Of a DNA stretch of 64,000 bases, positions 12,289 to 24,181 are shown piece after piece. The stretch is from Lepiota brunneoincarnata (Eukaryota; Basidiomycota; Agaricomycetes; Agaricales; Agaricaceae): contig JAEBUN010000003.1 of assembly GCA_023014365.1 (NCBI GenBank), positions 248,001-312,000 of the forward strand. Reading direction: 5' to 3'. Positions within the stretch are counted from its first letter, which is position 1; every line of letters starts with the position of its first letter. The translations under genes were made by a program, and so were the position numbers. The notes under the pieces are model-generated. The model saw nothing but the letters and a program-made list of their open reading frames with translations, was not told where the DNA came from and did no database searches.

Positions 12289-14000
12289 GTTGATTTGCTG
12301 TGTGGCATGTAATTTGAACCCGTTTATGGATGGATGTTACACTCCTCTTGTTCCTTATTGTTTGTGACCTTCTCGTTTATCTTGCGACCCCCTTCCTACT
12401 GCGCTTGCCTGGTGCCGCCCTTGTTTGCCTTTCTCTCTTGATGATGTTGTTTCATTTCTTGTTGGGGCTAAGGCTAGTCTCCGTGTTCAAACTATCCCGT
12501 TTCATTCTACCAATATTTACACCAACCTGCGCTCGTGATCGCCCCTCTCGTAAACTAGGCAACCACGGGTGTTCATCCCTCGACGACTCCTCCGTGTCTC
12601 CCACTCGACAATCCTTTGCTCTGACCAGGCCTTTTACTTCCTACTGTTACGATGCAACATGACACGAGGGGAAGGGAGGGAAGTCGAGCACTATAAAGCT
12701 GCGCTCCTTTTTGATATTCCATGATACCCCATATATCTGACCACCGCCGCCGTCATCAATACCGCCGAACCTTGTCTTACCCTCGACACGTCCATCACAC
12801 CCGTAGGATATTGTGATATCATGTTCTTTATTTTTTATATCATATCTATTCTTTACCCTTGACCTTGAAAAAAACACGAGCTCTTTTGACCATACCCCTA
12901 CTTGATGCTTTCTCTTCCGAAAGAGTAACATTACTACTAGCTCTTGACTTCTTGGTGATCTTGGTGTTCTTATTTTTATTATTTTCCCCCCCTAATTTCG
13001 AAATGATGTGTGATGATGATGCCAAGAGTGTTTGTGTGTGAGTGAGTTTGACAGCAACCTTGAGTGTGGGTAAAAGGAACTGACAGCGCCGTGAACACTT
13101 GAACTATGATCGAGTATTGTCTCTCTTGGACTATGTTGGCGTGTTGTTGTTCTTTGAGGGGGGAGTTGTGGCGTTGTCGAAAACCAGACCTTGGACGGGT
13201 GTTGTTGATCCACCCACAATGCGCAGCATTGTGAAAGTACTTGGGGGCCTGAAGTCAAGTTATTGATTGCAATGATGAGAAAGACTCAGAGACGCACGAA
13301 CCCCATCATCACTGCGCATGACAGGAGTGCATGAGAGAGCCACAACCCCGCGCTTCACACACAGGAACATCCGACTGCTTGATGCATATCAACAACGAAT
13401 GATAGAGACACACGAATGCTCGGGTGTGCCTACCACGCCCACGCTTGTTTTGTGATGGTAACCATATGCCCAATGAAATTAAAAAAAAGAGGACAAAGAA
13501 CTACTTTAGAAAGCCATAGATTCCAACCTCAATCCCACAAAACAATGAACGACTATTCGCACCTTTTCACCACTGGGTATACACAATAATCCTAAAGGTG
13601 GACAAGACATCGAGCGCATTTTGAACAACAATTTTTTGATAGAAACACAAATGTAAACCTCCGGCCAGGGGACTCGAAACTAACAGATACAATGACCACC
13701 CAGCAGTTAATTCTAAAAATATAAAGCAAAAGGATGGTGGTATGCAGGAAATGGTAAGGATGCTTTGTGGAGGAAGAAGGGGGTATATTCGTTGGAACAG
13801 AAAGAACCGAAGATTTGGATATATACGTTTTCTAGTTAGTTTGCAGAGATATAGGAAATCCGGTTCCCGTAGGAGGCTGCGCCCAGCACACAATAGGCTC
13901 CAGCCTGCAGGTCATGGTCAACCTCCTACGCACCGCGTGGGAGGTGTGGGTGGAAGGGCAAGAAAGGCAGGGAAAGGAGGGAATGGAATGATCGCGTTCG
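12289..14000. other. 1.7-kb spacer between two convergent genes
   Basis: Both flanking genes end here, so the stretch should hold two 3' untranslated regions. AT-rich blocks and poly-A/T runs (12,830-12,990; 13,480) fit this. No coding frame of known family was seen. Confidence 0.5.
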
Positions 14001-16067
14001 TTAGATACCGCCGTAAACATCTTCGGGATCATAAACAGTGTTCGGTCTCTTGCTGTCGTCGGTCCTTCGAGTCAGCAACAAGGCGACGAAGCGTGAGCAG
14101 TGGTGGTAGTAGACTGAGAAGTACCCCTGATCCCCCAGGCCCTGTTCCTGAGCCGCAGCGAAACCTACTCTCCTCAGCAACGGGTGTAGTCACTTCCAAA
14201 ACTGCTCGCCAGCGGGCTAGGCGTGCTAGGGAATCTCTGATCCGACCTAGCATGCAGTCCCATACCACTAACGCCACTGATACCACTGGGGAAGCCGCTA
14301 CCGAGGGGGCTCTTCGCAATATACGAAGAAACAGGAGGATCGTTCCTGTACCTTTATTTCGGGCAAGGTAGGCGGAAGAGATTCGACCCGGTAGCGAGAA
14401 GAGAATGACAACGCGGGAGAAGGTGGTACTGGGAACTCGAGCTCTTCCTGTGAGAGTGAGTCGGTTGAGAACGCGGGAACATGGAGCGTCTGCACATTGA
14501 GCGTTGAAGATGTTGCCGGAGTGGGGGGGTTAGCGGTCCGGGGACTTGAATGGGCCAATTGAGCTGGAGGGAGAGGTCCAGGCACCTCTGGATCAGCGAA
14601 TGGGGATTCCGATACAGTGGTAGTGGAAGGTGCCTGAGGCGGTGGGACGGGAGGCAGATTCTTTTGCTGAGTAACATATAGTTGGGCAGGGGAACTCGAA
14701 CCCGGAGGCGACCCGGAATTTAACCTACGTGAAATCTCCGCGTACTGAGCGGCCTGGAAGGGAGACACACTAGATCGGCTCAGGTCAACGTAGTCGTCAG
14801 CAGGAAGCTGTGTGCTGCTCCGCGTCGTGGGTTGACGCGTCAGGGTGGGATACGGAGCTATTGGAACCTGGCGAGCCATCTCGAGAGCCCCGGCGTAGCC
14901 CTCTACCTCGGCACCAGAGTTATTCGGGGCCTGCATTACCGATATGGGTTGTTCATAAGGGGAAGGCATGGGAGAAACAGGCGAAGTCGGGTTTTGCCTT
15001 GGATAAGTGACATGTGGGATAGACGGTGACTGGGCCGAAATAGCAGTGGGTGGTGGCGAAGTCGAGTTGACAACTCGCCCTGGTGCAAACGAAGGATATT
15101 GACCTTCATAGTGATTGTAAGCGGTTGCGCCATAGTGGGACCCAGTGTATCCCCAAGCAGAGGAAGAAGCGGGGGTTTGTTGTCGCTGATCCATCCCAGA
15201 AGATGGGGGCGGATTGTATCCGTGAGAAATAGTATCTTCGTGGGTGGGAGGATCGTGCAACACAACTGCAGAACGACGAAAATCAACGGCGTTAAACCCT
15301 CCAGCTCCATCCATCTCTCGTTTGCGCGTGCGGCGCTGCTCGTAATTGATTTTATTAGGAAATTGTCGAGAGAGTAATTGCCACTCACAATAAAGAACGC
15401 AACGGCAAACCCAATAGCCGCAAGTGCTATAATGCCCGCACCTATGCCGCCAACAATCGCACCTGCACTGACCCCAGAACTGGGTTGAGAAGAAGCAGAG
15501 GCAACGGCGGCCGCGGACGGGAATGTGGAGCTTGCGGTGGTCAAGAAGACTGACGTTGTCAACGGAATAGTAGTGTGCGCGGGAGCTGTTGACACCTAGA
15601 TCCCATGGTTTGAATACACCATCAAACAAGAGAGCCTGAAGACATACTACTACGGGCGTGGAAGCGGGAGGCAAGATCGGTCGACTGGTAATCGGAGTCA
15701 CCGCGATAGATGTCGTGGGTTCCGGAATAGAGACAGGAGGCGGTGGTATTTCTGGGGTAGTGATTGGAGATGGCGTTATCGGAATGGCAAAGGTGGGCAT
15801 TTCGTTGGTCCTTGTGTGACGACCCCTCCGGTGAGTGGCGGTATCGTCATCACCGCCTGGGACTGAGGTCGTGGCACATAAATTTATTGAATGAATAGAT
15901 CATCTAAAACACCAGGACGTACAGAAAAACGGATTCGAGTCTTCCTCCATACCCGGGAAGACTGCGGTAGGACTGAACCTCTCTTCAAGGACCTGAACCC
16001 TGGTGGGGTTGCGGGGGGTCAGGGCCCTCGCCGCTCGACGATGTCGAAAGGGAGCATGATTGACCAT
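14001..16067 (-). CDS. Mucin-like single-pass membrane protein, paralog 2 (C-terminal DVYGGI)
   Basis: Start at 16067 (MVNHAPFRHRRAARALTPRN), His/Arg-rich like paralogs 1 and 3. Then come Pro/Thr/Ser-rich exons, a transmembrane helix (AGAIVGGIGAGIIALAAIGF), a basic cluster RRTRKRE, FNAVDFRRSAVVLHDP, a long Pro/Ser/Gln-rich tail and the terminus YDPEDVYGGI at 14,001. The last 400 nt need at least one frame change, near 14,190, to connect the Ser/Pro tail to the terminal block; a 40-nt intron at about 14,298-14,337 is possible. Convergent with paralog 1. The block after the helix (FRRSAVVLHD) corresponds to FRQSALMLED in paralog 3, so the two share a juxtamembrane motif. No signal peptide. Function unknown. 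Confidence 0.72.
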
Positions 16068-16379
16068 TGAGAAAAGGAGAGTGGCAAGTAATGAATGTAG
16101 GGAGGACCTGAAGGGTCGGGGAGAGAGCGGAGACGGGCTCTGTCTGGTTCAACGAGATGGTGGACAAAGACAAAGACGGGTGAAAATGATTGCGTTATGT
16201 ACTGTCACGTCACACACATTCAACGTCTCGTCAACATTGCAATATATAATATAATATAGTCTACGGTGCCGTTGGCTCTCTGTTTAAAGTTCATTTTGCG
16301 TTTTGCCTCCATGGAGACAACACGCACGTAACGACGACAGTTGGTTTTTGCTCCTCTGACGTAAGAGTCATTTTTCTTG

Positions 16380-16570
16380 TCTACGTCTAATATTCAGATT
16401 GTGTTTTCAGATTCCAGGGCATCCTTCCAATATCTCTACATAGATCCATCGAGTTTTGTCAAGACGCGTCGAGTTACCCGAATCTATTCCATCAAAACAA
16501 TCCAGCAAAGATTTGAAATTTTTAATAACTTGGTCAAATTGAGTAGTGAGATGTAATGACTCGATCATAT
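16380..16570. repeat. Dispersed duplicate, copy 1 (matches 21,070-21,240)
   Basis: Shares TCTACGTC, GTGTTTTCAGATT, GACGCGTC, ATCTATTCCATCAA and TTGGTCAAATT with 21,070-21,240 in the same order and orientation. On the minus strand both encode a D-G-I-D block near the end of an open frame (16,407-16,769 here), so it may be the end of an unrecognised gene, partly copied into the F-box array. Confidence 0.6.
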
Positions 16571-16789
16571 CGACATGCTGAAGGAGTCCTTTGAACATCA
16601 CGCTGTTCCTACAGTGTTCGGTTGGTAGTCCAGAGATGACAACAGGGAGGAAGCAACCCAAAACTATTGGAGAAATCGAAATCCGTACCCGAAAAAGAAC
16701 CAGACATTGCCCACATTCGGGCTGTAAATCGAGAGATGGAGAGCACACGCAAGAGCTACGAAACCCCAATGCTGAAAGACGATGTCAGT

Positions 16790-16890
16790 ATAAAATCCAT
16801 TGTTCCCCTTGGCGTGTCTCTCTTCTGCGGAAAGCATTGGTGGTGCGCCTGGCCAAGGATGGACTTGACGCCATGATATTGGCCACGGGG
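16790..16890 (+). repeat. Short diverged duplicate (matches 18,716-18,836)
   Basis: GTCTCTCT, GAAAGCA, GCCAAGGATGG/GTCAAGGATGG and CATGAT occur in the same order and spacing at 18,716-18,836. In both copies the plus strand reads KAL-x6-KDGL. It may be a relic exon carried along with the F-box tandem duplications; no family assigned. Confidence 0.4.
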
Positions 16891-17312
16891 TGTGATCTTG
16901 GCATCATCCAGGTATGTCGTCGTAAAATAGCCTTGGGTTCATTACCACCCACGACATCGATTGATTTGCAAGGCTGCTCACATCGGTGTTGGCTTTTCCG
17001 GAGAGGAGGGTTTACAAGCTGTTAATCCTTCGGACTATGCGAGCGCACAAGCATTTGTATATGTTTGATTCCAATCGATATTAGTACTGGAGCATGTCAC
17101 AACGACAATCGGCCGGGGAAAAACCTTGCAAAGGCAAATTTCTCATTACTCGAATATGGGACTTAATTGTCCGCCACCGCAATACAAGACACAAAGAACC
17201 CTGGATACGAGACAGCACGTACACACAAACGCCGTTATGCAGGTAGTTAGCGCTGTTAGATGCCTGTTTGCCACCAAAAGACCCCTCCTGTTTTCACAAA
17301 GTCGCGGAATGC

Positions 17313-18357
17313 CTAGAGTTCTCGACTGACGACCCAGTGTTTCCAATTCCGCCCGAATAATGATCGCCATATTTCCCCCAACTCCCTCTTCGCATCCGCA
17401 CTCACATCTGCCCAGCCTTCGCCCACTTGAGAAATTTCCACAATGTCAAACCGATCTCCTGCCCATATTCCTCTATACAGGTCATGATAATCTGAATAAG
17501 CAATAGCCATGGACGGATCGGAAGACCAGCAAATGCGTGATGTGACAAGACTGCCAAATGACATTCCAGTAACCCATGGTCCGTTAACATGCTTTGGTTT
17601 CAAGGCCAAGACATCGGCTCGGATGTACACCTTCTTCGAGAGATTTCGGAGGACCCAAGGTATATTAGGATCGACGCGAAATTTTAAGTCTTCCGCACTC
17701 GGATACCCCCATGTCCAGAAGTCGCGGGATGGCAGTTTGTACGACCAGATTTCGTGGCGGAAAAAGAAGGAGTTTTCCCATTCGAAGGGTAAGGGACTAC
17801 GCAGGTCGGAAGGGCAGGTTCTAAGAAGAGCATCGTACAAGCTAAGACCCTGACAATTTAGATCTGCGAGCTCGCTTTTCGGTCATCATTCCCTCGGGAG
17901 TGTCCTCGGCATAGTCGCCAATACAAATGAGACGATCGCCTGCCCAAGACCCCTTGACTGAACGGACTTCTGCTTCGTACATTTTCTTGAAGCGAGGAAA
18001 GCCAAGCCTCCAAAAGTACAACGAGGTCGTGCAAAGTGAAAGAACGTCTTCAGGGGTGTCGATCTCATCGAAGATGGCGCAGATGAGTTCGGGAGCAAGA
18101 TCGCATACTCCTGGTCTGTTGGAACTTCAGTCTCGATAACCTTTTTGAAGAAAACCAACTCACTCGGAAGGATTTGCCTTTACAGCCAGTTGATATGGCT
18201 GTCCTTCAAAGGGATCCTTAGGGAACTCAACCTCACCACCACGGAGAAGGAGATCAGTGAGGATTCCAATTTCCCCTGACCCAAACCAAGGGCCAAACTT
18301 GCCACCCCGAATGCATCGACGTTTGTCGACATTGACAAGGCAAAAATATTGACCCAT
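17313..18357 (-). CDS. F-box-like family protein, copy A
   Basis: Start at 18357 (MGQYFCLVNVDK), matching the MGQxFxLFNVDK start of copies B, D and E. Exon 1 ends FPKDPFEGQPYQLAVKANP; a 50-nt intron follows; exon 2 has an F-box-like helix region (CDLAPELICAIFDEIDTPED), then WAGDRLICIGDY, PEGMMTE, PWVLRNLSKKVY, WVTGMSFGSLV, ICWSSDPSM and HDLYRGIWAGDRFDIVE. The family is expanded in Agaricomycetes and thought to act as SCF ubiquitin-ligase adaptors; the substrate is unknown. One extra base at 17,874 (after PEGMMTEK) breaks the frame; the downstream frame then stays open to the stop. First of five tandem copies on this strand. Confidence 0.7.
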
Positions 18358-18715
18358 GCCAATCGCTGGGAAAAGCTGTGGGCGGAACCCATCCACTTTG
18401 TGCGTTTAGGCGTCATTGTTTTTCCCAGGTTCCCGGGCACTCACGTGCCAGGAAAGAACTTTCTACTTCTAGACTTAAGCCGTGGTGGATTCTGTACCAA
18501 CCTTTGACGGACAAACACTACAGCTGATCTCATCGATAGTTTTCCCGTGAGGCCAGAGTTTCTAGATTCCCCAGAAAAAAAAAACCATAACAGGTGTGCT
18601 CCCCGTAGGTGCTGATAATAGTGAAGATCGGGAGGTCCCCGTGTTCGTTATAGGTGGTGCCGCTCTGCTCAAAGTAAGACGTCGACGATCTGGTATGTGC
18701 CGAAACTGGACGTTG

Positions 18716-18836
18716 CCAATTTTTAAGGCTTTCGCGGACAAAGCCATATTGCTCTGCTTGAAGATAGTCTCTCTGTTGCAGAAAGCACTGGCCACGTGCC
18801 TAGTCAAGGATGGTCTCGGACATGATGACACTGGCT
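18716..18836 (+). repeat. Short diverged duplicate (matches 16,790-16,890)
   Basis: Partner of the repeat at 16,790; see the shared words listed there. It sits between F-box copies A and B. Confidence 0.4.
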
Positions 18837-19041
18837 ATTCAGCTCCTGACTATAAGTAAACATATGCGCACACTTTTACCCAATCAGCCGGGGTTAAAAC
18901 ATTACTAGGACAAGGTGATTTTCTATATAATCCTCGTCTATCCAAAAACTTAAAGAATGTGAAAACCGCAGAGTACCATGAAAGCTTCTGTACATATTTG
19001 CTACCAAGAAAATCCTCCTGCTTTCGCAGAGTCCGGAATGC

Positions 19042-19900
19042 CTAGAGTTTTTTCTCGACGACATAGTTTTTCCAATCATTGAATTCCGATTGCCATATTT
19101 CACCCAGCTCCTTCCCTGCACTCGCGCTCACACCTGTCCAATCATCGTCTGCTTCGGAAAACTCCACAATGTCAAACCGATCTCCTGGCCATATTCCCCT
19201 GTGCAGGTCATGATTATCTCCATAGGCCATCGCCATGGAAGAGTCAGAAGACCAGCAGACACGGAATGCGACAAGGCTCCCAAATGGCATTCCGGTGACC
19301 CATGGTCCTTTGACATGCTCCGGTTCCAAGGCCAGGACATCGGCTCGAACGGTAGGGAACTACGCAGATCGCTCGAGCAGGGAATCAGCCAAAGCACTGA
19401 ACGGGTCAGAGTCGGGATAATCTAGGTCCTCGAGCTCCTCCTCTGTCATCATTCCTTCCGGGTATTCCGTGGCATATTCTCCAATACAGACGAGGCGATC
19501 GCCTGCCCAGGTCCCCATGACTGTACGGACTTCTGCTTCATATATTTTCTTGAAGTGAGGAAGGCCGAGCCTCCAAAAGTACAACGAGGTCAAACAAAGT
19601 GAAAAAACGTCTTCAGGGGCGTCGATTTCATCGAAGATGGTGGTGATAAGTTCAGGAGCAAGGTCGCACATTCCTAGTCTTTTTGAACTTCAGTCGGCGC
19701 AATAATCCTTTTTTGGAAAAAGCCAACTTACTCGAAAGGGTTGGTCTTTATAGCTGGCTTATGTGGTTGTCCTTCGAAAGGATCTTTGGGGAACTCAACT
19801 TCACCACCGCGAAGAAGCAGCATTCCCCGAACTTGAGACCTCCCATATCCCCGATCCTCCAGTATTTGTCGACGTTGAAAAAGTAAAAAGATTGACCCAT
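19042..19900 (-). pseudogene. F-box-like family pseudogene, copy B (two internal deletions)
   Basis: Starts at 19900 with MGQSFYFFNVDKYWRI and ends YVVEKKL at 19042. Compared with copy E, exon 1 lacks 34 nt at 19,820/19,821 (between AGCAG and CATTCC), which shifts the frame. Exon 2 lacks about 160 nt at 19,345-19,350, so the DLRSSLP block is joined directly to the RADVLALEPEHV block. The second junction sits on a GTTCGA hexamer that occurs at both ends of the missing segment in the family, as expected for a microhomology-mediated deletion. Everything else, including F-box-like helices and WAGDRLVCIGEY, is preserved, so loss looks recent. Confidence 0.8.
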
Positions 19901-19987
19901 TCTAGTTGGCGGGAACGGATCGGACGCGATTCGTTCGGTTGTCACCTGGGAAAGCGTGTTGGGAAGGACTGGAAGGTCCTAGCCTAG

Positions 19988-20848
19988 TTCAACGGCAGGC
20001 TCTTCAGATCCTGCCAAAGCGCAGCGAGGCAGGCCCGAACTTGTTCCAAGATGAGGAAAGAAGTTTCCTCATCAACAGGATAAGTAAGTTATCGAAGCAC
20101 CAGATGACCCAGCCCATTCGATCCATACGCCAACAAACACCATGCCATGCCATGGCCCGAGTAAAAAAGTTTTTTTCTCGCTCGGATATTCTCCTTGTGC
20201 CCAATCCTCCCAAGTTTTTCGCGCCCACCCACCTACTCCCCAGTGATGTAGTACGGCCACTCGGCATCCGTTTCGGACTGCTCAGTCAGCCCTACCGGTC
20301 GATCAGGCCCTGCGGTTTCTTCCCTCGGACTACCTCTCGGCAAGGCGGCCGCCATTCCCCACTTCCCCTCCCTCTCAGCCCATCTCCCCGTTAGTCACGT
20401 GATAATCAGAAGCTCACGCAATCGCCCACTGATTGTTTGCAACTTCTTACCTAAATAAAATACTCCTACCCTACTTTCACCTGCTACGTACTACGTACGA
20501 AGAATTAGCTTATATCGCCCTCGCTCAGCGAGTGGCTGGCACAATGTCTAGCCCCGACAGGTCGGCAGCATCTAAATAGACCGCTATTAGAATATACTAC
20601 CCTCTCTCCTCTCTCCTCTACGTATAATATATATTGCACATGTGTGTTCCGAGAATGACGATGCCAACGTTACTCTACTTTCCCCCTCCGACGCGGGGTG
20701 AAAACATTACCAGGACAAGATGGTTTTCTCATTTCTTGGATATAAGCCCCGTCCGTTCGATAAGGATGTGAAAACCACCGAGCACCAGATCTCACATACG
20801 CATAAAACGCTTACGTACATACATATCTTTGCTACCGACACAGCCCTC
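19988..20848. other. Spacer in the F-box array
   Basis: No gene recognised. Contains a shared downstream block near 20,697-20,730 (AAAACATTAC-AGGACAAG) that also follows copies B (18,896) and E (22,841), marking a common 3' flank of the family. Confidence 0.45.
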
Positions 20849-21061
20849 CTATCTTCGCAGAGCCGGGAGTGCCCTGAAGCTGTTGCTTGACGACATAGTC
20901 TTTCCAGTCCCCCCCTCAAACCGGTCTCCTGCCCGTATTCCCCTGTGTAGGTCATGATCACTAGAATAAGCCATTCCCATGGACGAGTCAGAGGACCAGC
21001 AGACACGGGATGCGACAAGGCTCCCAAATGACATTCTAGTGACCCATGGTCCTTTGCTCTC
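20849..21061 (-). pseudogene. F-box-like family fragment, copy C
   Basis: Only the C-terminal part is left: GPWVTRMSFGSLVASRVCW, SSDSSM and HDLHRGIRAGDRF. The AGDRF block is then joined to the last residues of the family (around DWKDYVV) by an internal deletion. The 5' side is replaced by the 21,070-21,240 duplicate. No start or F-box region remains. Confidence 0.75.
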
Positions 21062-21069
21062 GGAAGAGG

Positions 21070-21240
21070 CATCTTTCTTCTCTACGTCCGATATTCAGGC
21101 CGTGTTTTCAGATTTCAGAATCTATATATCAATCGAGTTTGTCAGGACGCGTCAAGTCGTCTGGATCTATTCCATCAAGATAGTCTAGCCTACAATTGAA
21201 AATTGCCTAATGACTTGGGTCAAATTAAGTAGTTGATTCC
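21070..21240. repeat. Dispersed duplicate, copy 2 (matches 16,380-16,570)
   Basis: Partner of the repeat at 16,380. It abuts the truncated 5' end of F-box copy C, so it may mark the breakpoint of the rearrangement that removed the rest of that gene. Its minus-strand frame contains stops not present in the other copy. Confidence 0.6.
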
Positions 21241-21589
21241 GAATGGTACGGAAAGCCATCCTAGTACTCTGCGAAAAGACAACAGAGACAACAGAAACAT
21301 GCAGCAACGACAATCGGCTTTTTGATCAGCTCCTGGCTAAACGTCGACCCATGTGTGACACGGGTCGTCTCAACACAACAACGTCCAGTCCGTTGGGGAA
21401 AACCCCCGCAAAGGCGATTGTCTCATTTTCTCAAATATAAAATTTGTTGTGCCGCAATACAGGATACGAAGAACATTGAATACGAGGCAGCACGTACACA
21501 TAAATGCTGTTCTGCAGGTAATTGCGCTAGTAGGTGCAGTGTTTGCCCACCGACAGAACCCCCTCTGTTTCTACAGAGCCGAAGAATGC

Positions 21590-22638
21590 CTAGAGTTCTC
21601 GTTCGACGACACAGTCCTTCCAATTCGGTCCGAATTCTGCCTCGCCATATTTCCCCCAACTCTTTCCTTGCCTCCGCACTCACATCTGTCCAATCATCGC
21701 CCACTTCAGAAATTTCCACAATGTCAAACCGATCTCCTGCCCATACACCTCTATGGAGGTCATGATCATCCTCAGTAGACCGTCTCCATGCTCCGGTCAG
21801 AAGACCAGCAGACACGCGATGTGACAAGGCTCTCAAATGACATTCCAGTGATCCATGGTCCGTCGACGAGCTCTGGTTCCAAGGCCATGACATCGGCCCG
21901 AACGTACACCTTCTTCGACAGATTTCGGAGGACCCAAGGTATTTTAGGATGAATGCAAAATTCTAACCGTTCCGTGTTCGGATCACACCAATCCTCGAGG
22001 TCGCTGGATGGCGATCCGCGGGACCAGGTTTTGAGGCGAAGGAAACGGTAGCTTTCCCATTCGAATGGTAGGTGGCCACGCGATTTGGAAGAGGTAATCT
22101 TAGCGAGAGCGTCGTATAAGCCAAGCTCCTGATAATTTATATCTGCGAGCTCCTTTTCAGTCATCATTCCTTCCGGGTAGTCCTTGGTATGATGCCCAAC
22201 ACAGATGAGACGATCGCCTGCCCAAGACCCCGCGACTAAACGGAGTCGTGCTTCATACATTTTCTTGAAGCGAGGAAAGCCAAGCCTTCCAAAAGTACAA
22301 AGAGGTCAAACAAAGTGAGAAAACATCTTCGGGGGCATCAATCTCATCGAAGATAGGTACAGATGAGTTCGGGAGCAAGGTCGCACATTCCTGGTCTTTC
22401 TGAACTTCAGTAGCAATAACCATTTTGAAGAAAGTCAACTTACTCGAGAGGGTTGGCTTTCATAGCCGGGTCATATGGCTGCCCTTCAAAAGGATCTTTG
22501 GGGAACTCGACTTCACCACCGCGAAGAAGCAGATCGGTAACCATTGTGCCATCTCCAGACCTAAACCATTGCGCGAATTTGCCGCCTCCGATTCTCCGAC
22601 GTTTGTCGATATTGAAAAGGTAGAAAAAATTGGCCCAT
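21590..22638 (-). CDS. F-box-like family protein, copy D (several frame changes)
   Basis: Full-length by homology to copy E: MGQFF start at 22638, F-box-like IFDEIDAPEDVFSLCLTSLY, WAGDRLICVGHH, YPEGMMTEKEL, IPWVLRNLSKKVYVRADV, SSDRSM, HDLHRGVWAGDRFDIVE, and a stop at 21590. At least five single-base insertions interrupt it: in the T-run at 22,625-22,630, near 22,357, near 22,287, near 21,776 and near 21,627. No large deletion or sense-to-stop change was seen. Either it is a pseudogene with an odd lesion spectrum, or the assembly was poorly corrected inside this near-identical repeat. Sequenced transcripts would decide. Confidence 0.6.
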
Positions 22639-22751
22639 GTTAGTGGCGGGAATGAATTGCACGCAATTCGTTCGATTGGCGCGTCGAGTCTCAGCCGGAT
22701 GGGAGGGACTGGAAGGAGCCGAGTTCAAAGGGGTGGCGGACAATGTTCAAA

Positions 22752-22792
22752 TGTGACAGGTCACTCTTGCCATCACACAAGAATCACATCAC
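22752..22792. promoter_or_regulatory. Conserved upstream block of F-box copy D
   Basis: TGTGACAGGTC followed by CATCACACAAGAATCAC, about 115-155 nt upstream of the copy D start. The same two words at nearly the same spacing lie upstream of copy E (24,182-24,222). Shared ancestry explains it, but it is better conserved than its surroundings. Confidence 0.45.
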
Positions 22793-22983
22793 TATTTGAT
22801 CCACACACTTTTACACAACGACTCCCAATCAGCCGGGGTTAAAACATTGACGGGACAAGGTGGTTTTCTATACAATCCCCGTACATCCGATAACTTGAGA
22901 ACGTGAAAACCACATGCGCACGAAAGCTTCTGTACATATTTGCTACCAACCGAACCCTCCTAATTTCGCAGTGTCGGGAATAC

Positions 22984-24042
22984 CTAAAGCTTTTGCTTGA
23001 CGACATCGTCTTTCCAATTCGGTCCGAAATCTGATTGCCATATTTCCCCCAACTCCCTCTTTGCATCCGCGCTCACGTCTGTCCAATCATCGTCTACTTC
23101 GGAAAATTCCACAATGTCAAACCGGTCTCCAGCCCATATTCCCCTATGCAGGTCATGATTACTTGCATAAGCCATCGCCATGCTCCGGTCAGAAGACCAG
23201 CAGACACGAGATGCGACAAGGCTCCCAAATGACATTCCAGTGATCCACGGTCCGTCGACGTGCTCCGGTTCCAAGGCCAAGACATCGGCTCGAACGTACA
23301 CCTTTTTCGACAGATTCCGGAGGACCCAAGGTATTTCATCGTCAATGAGATATTTCAGCCGACGTGAAGTCGGACTTGTCCATTTGGAGAGGCATTTATA
23401 TAGCGTTCTAAGCCCCGGCTCGAGGTCAGGGAATTCGCGCCAGTCCCACTCGTAGGGTAAGGGGCGACGCAAATCGCTCGAGCAGTAATCAGCAAAAGCC
23501 CTGTACGGTTCAAGCTCCGGATAATTCAGGGCCACGAGCTCTTCCTCTGTCATCATTCCTTCCGGGTAGTCGTCGGCATAATCTCCAAGACAGATGAGGC
23601 AGGTCGCCTGCCCAGGACCCCTCGACTGAACGGACTTCTGTTTCATACATTTTCTTGAAGCGAGGAAAGCCGAGCCGCCACAAGTACGAGGAGGTCAAAC
23701 AAAGTGAGAAAACTTCCCCAGGGGTGTCGATCTCATCGAAGATGGTGCAGATGAGTTCGGGAGCAAGATCGCATATTCCTGGTCTCTTTGGACTTCAATC
23801 GGCGCAATAATTATTTTTTGGAAAAAGCCAACTTACTCGAAAGGGTTGGCCTTTATAGCCAGTTTATATGGTTGTCCTTCAAAAGGATCTTTGGGGAACT
23901 TAACTTCACCACCACGAAGGAGCAGATCAGTAAGGATTGTGGCCCCTCCAGAAGGAAACCATTCCCCGAACTTTTCGAGACCTTGCACACCTCCGATCCT
24001 CCGGTATTTGTCGACGTTGAAAAGGTAAAAATTTTGACCCAT
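22984..24042 (-). CDS. F-box-like family protein, copy E (best preserved)
   Basis: Start at 24042 (MGQNFYLFNVDKYRRIGG). Exon 1 encodes FGEWFPSGGATILTDLLLRG and FPKDPFEGQPYKLAIKANPF; a short intron near 23,780-23,838; then the F-box-like region CDLAPELICTIFDEIDTPED, YLWRLGFPRFKKMYE, YADDYPEGMMTEEELVALN, a Trp/Pro-rich middle, IPWVLRNLSKKVYVRADV, WITGMSFGSLVASRVCW, HDLHRGIWAGDRFDIVEF and VKQKL at the stop. About 330 residues. A single extra base at 23,601 inside WAGDRLIC is the only frame problem. Likely a ubiquitin-ligase adaptor by family; the C-terminal domain has no known ligand. Confidence 0.75.
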
Positions 24043-24181
24043 GCTAGTGGCGAGAATGGAATGCGCGCGATACGTTCGATTGTCACCTGCCAAAGCGCGT
24101 TGAGCCCCAGTCGGATGAGAGGGGCTGGGAGAGAGCCTAGTTCAACGGGTGGACAATGTCAAAGTTGAACGTTGAATGTTA

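Noticed and set aside
17313..24042. Repetitive array considered as CRISPR or a transposon cluster
   Set aside because: Repeats are gene-length, same-strand, with two-exon coding structure; there are no terminal repeats, transposase or short spaced repeats.
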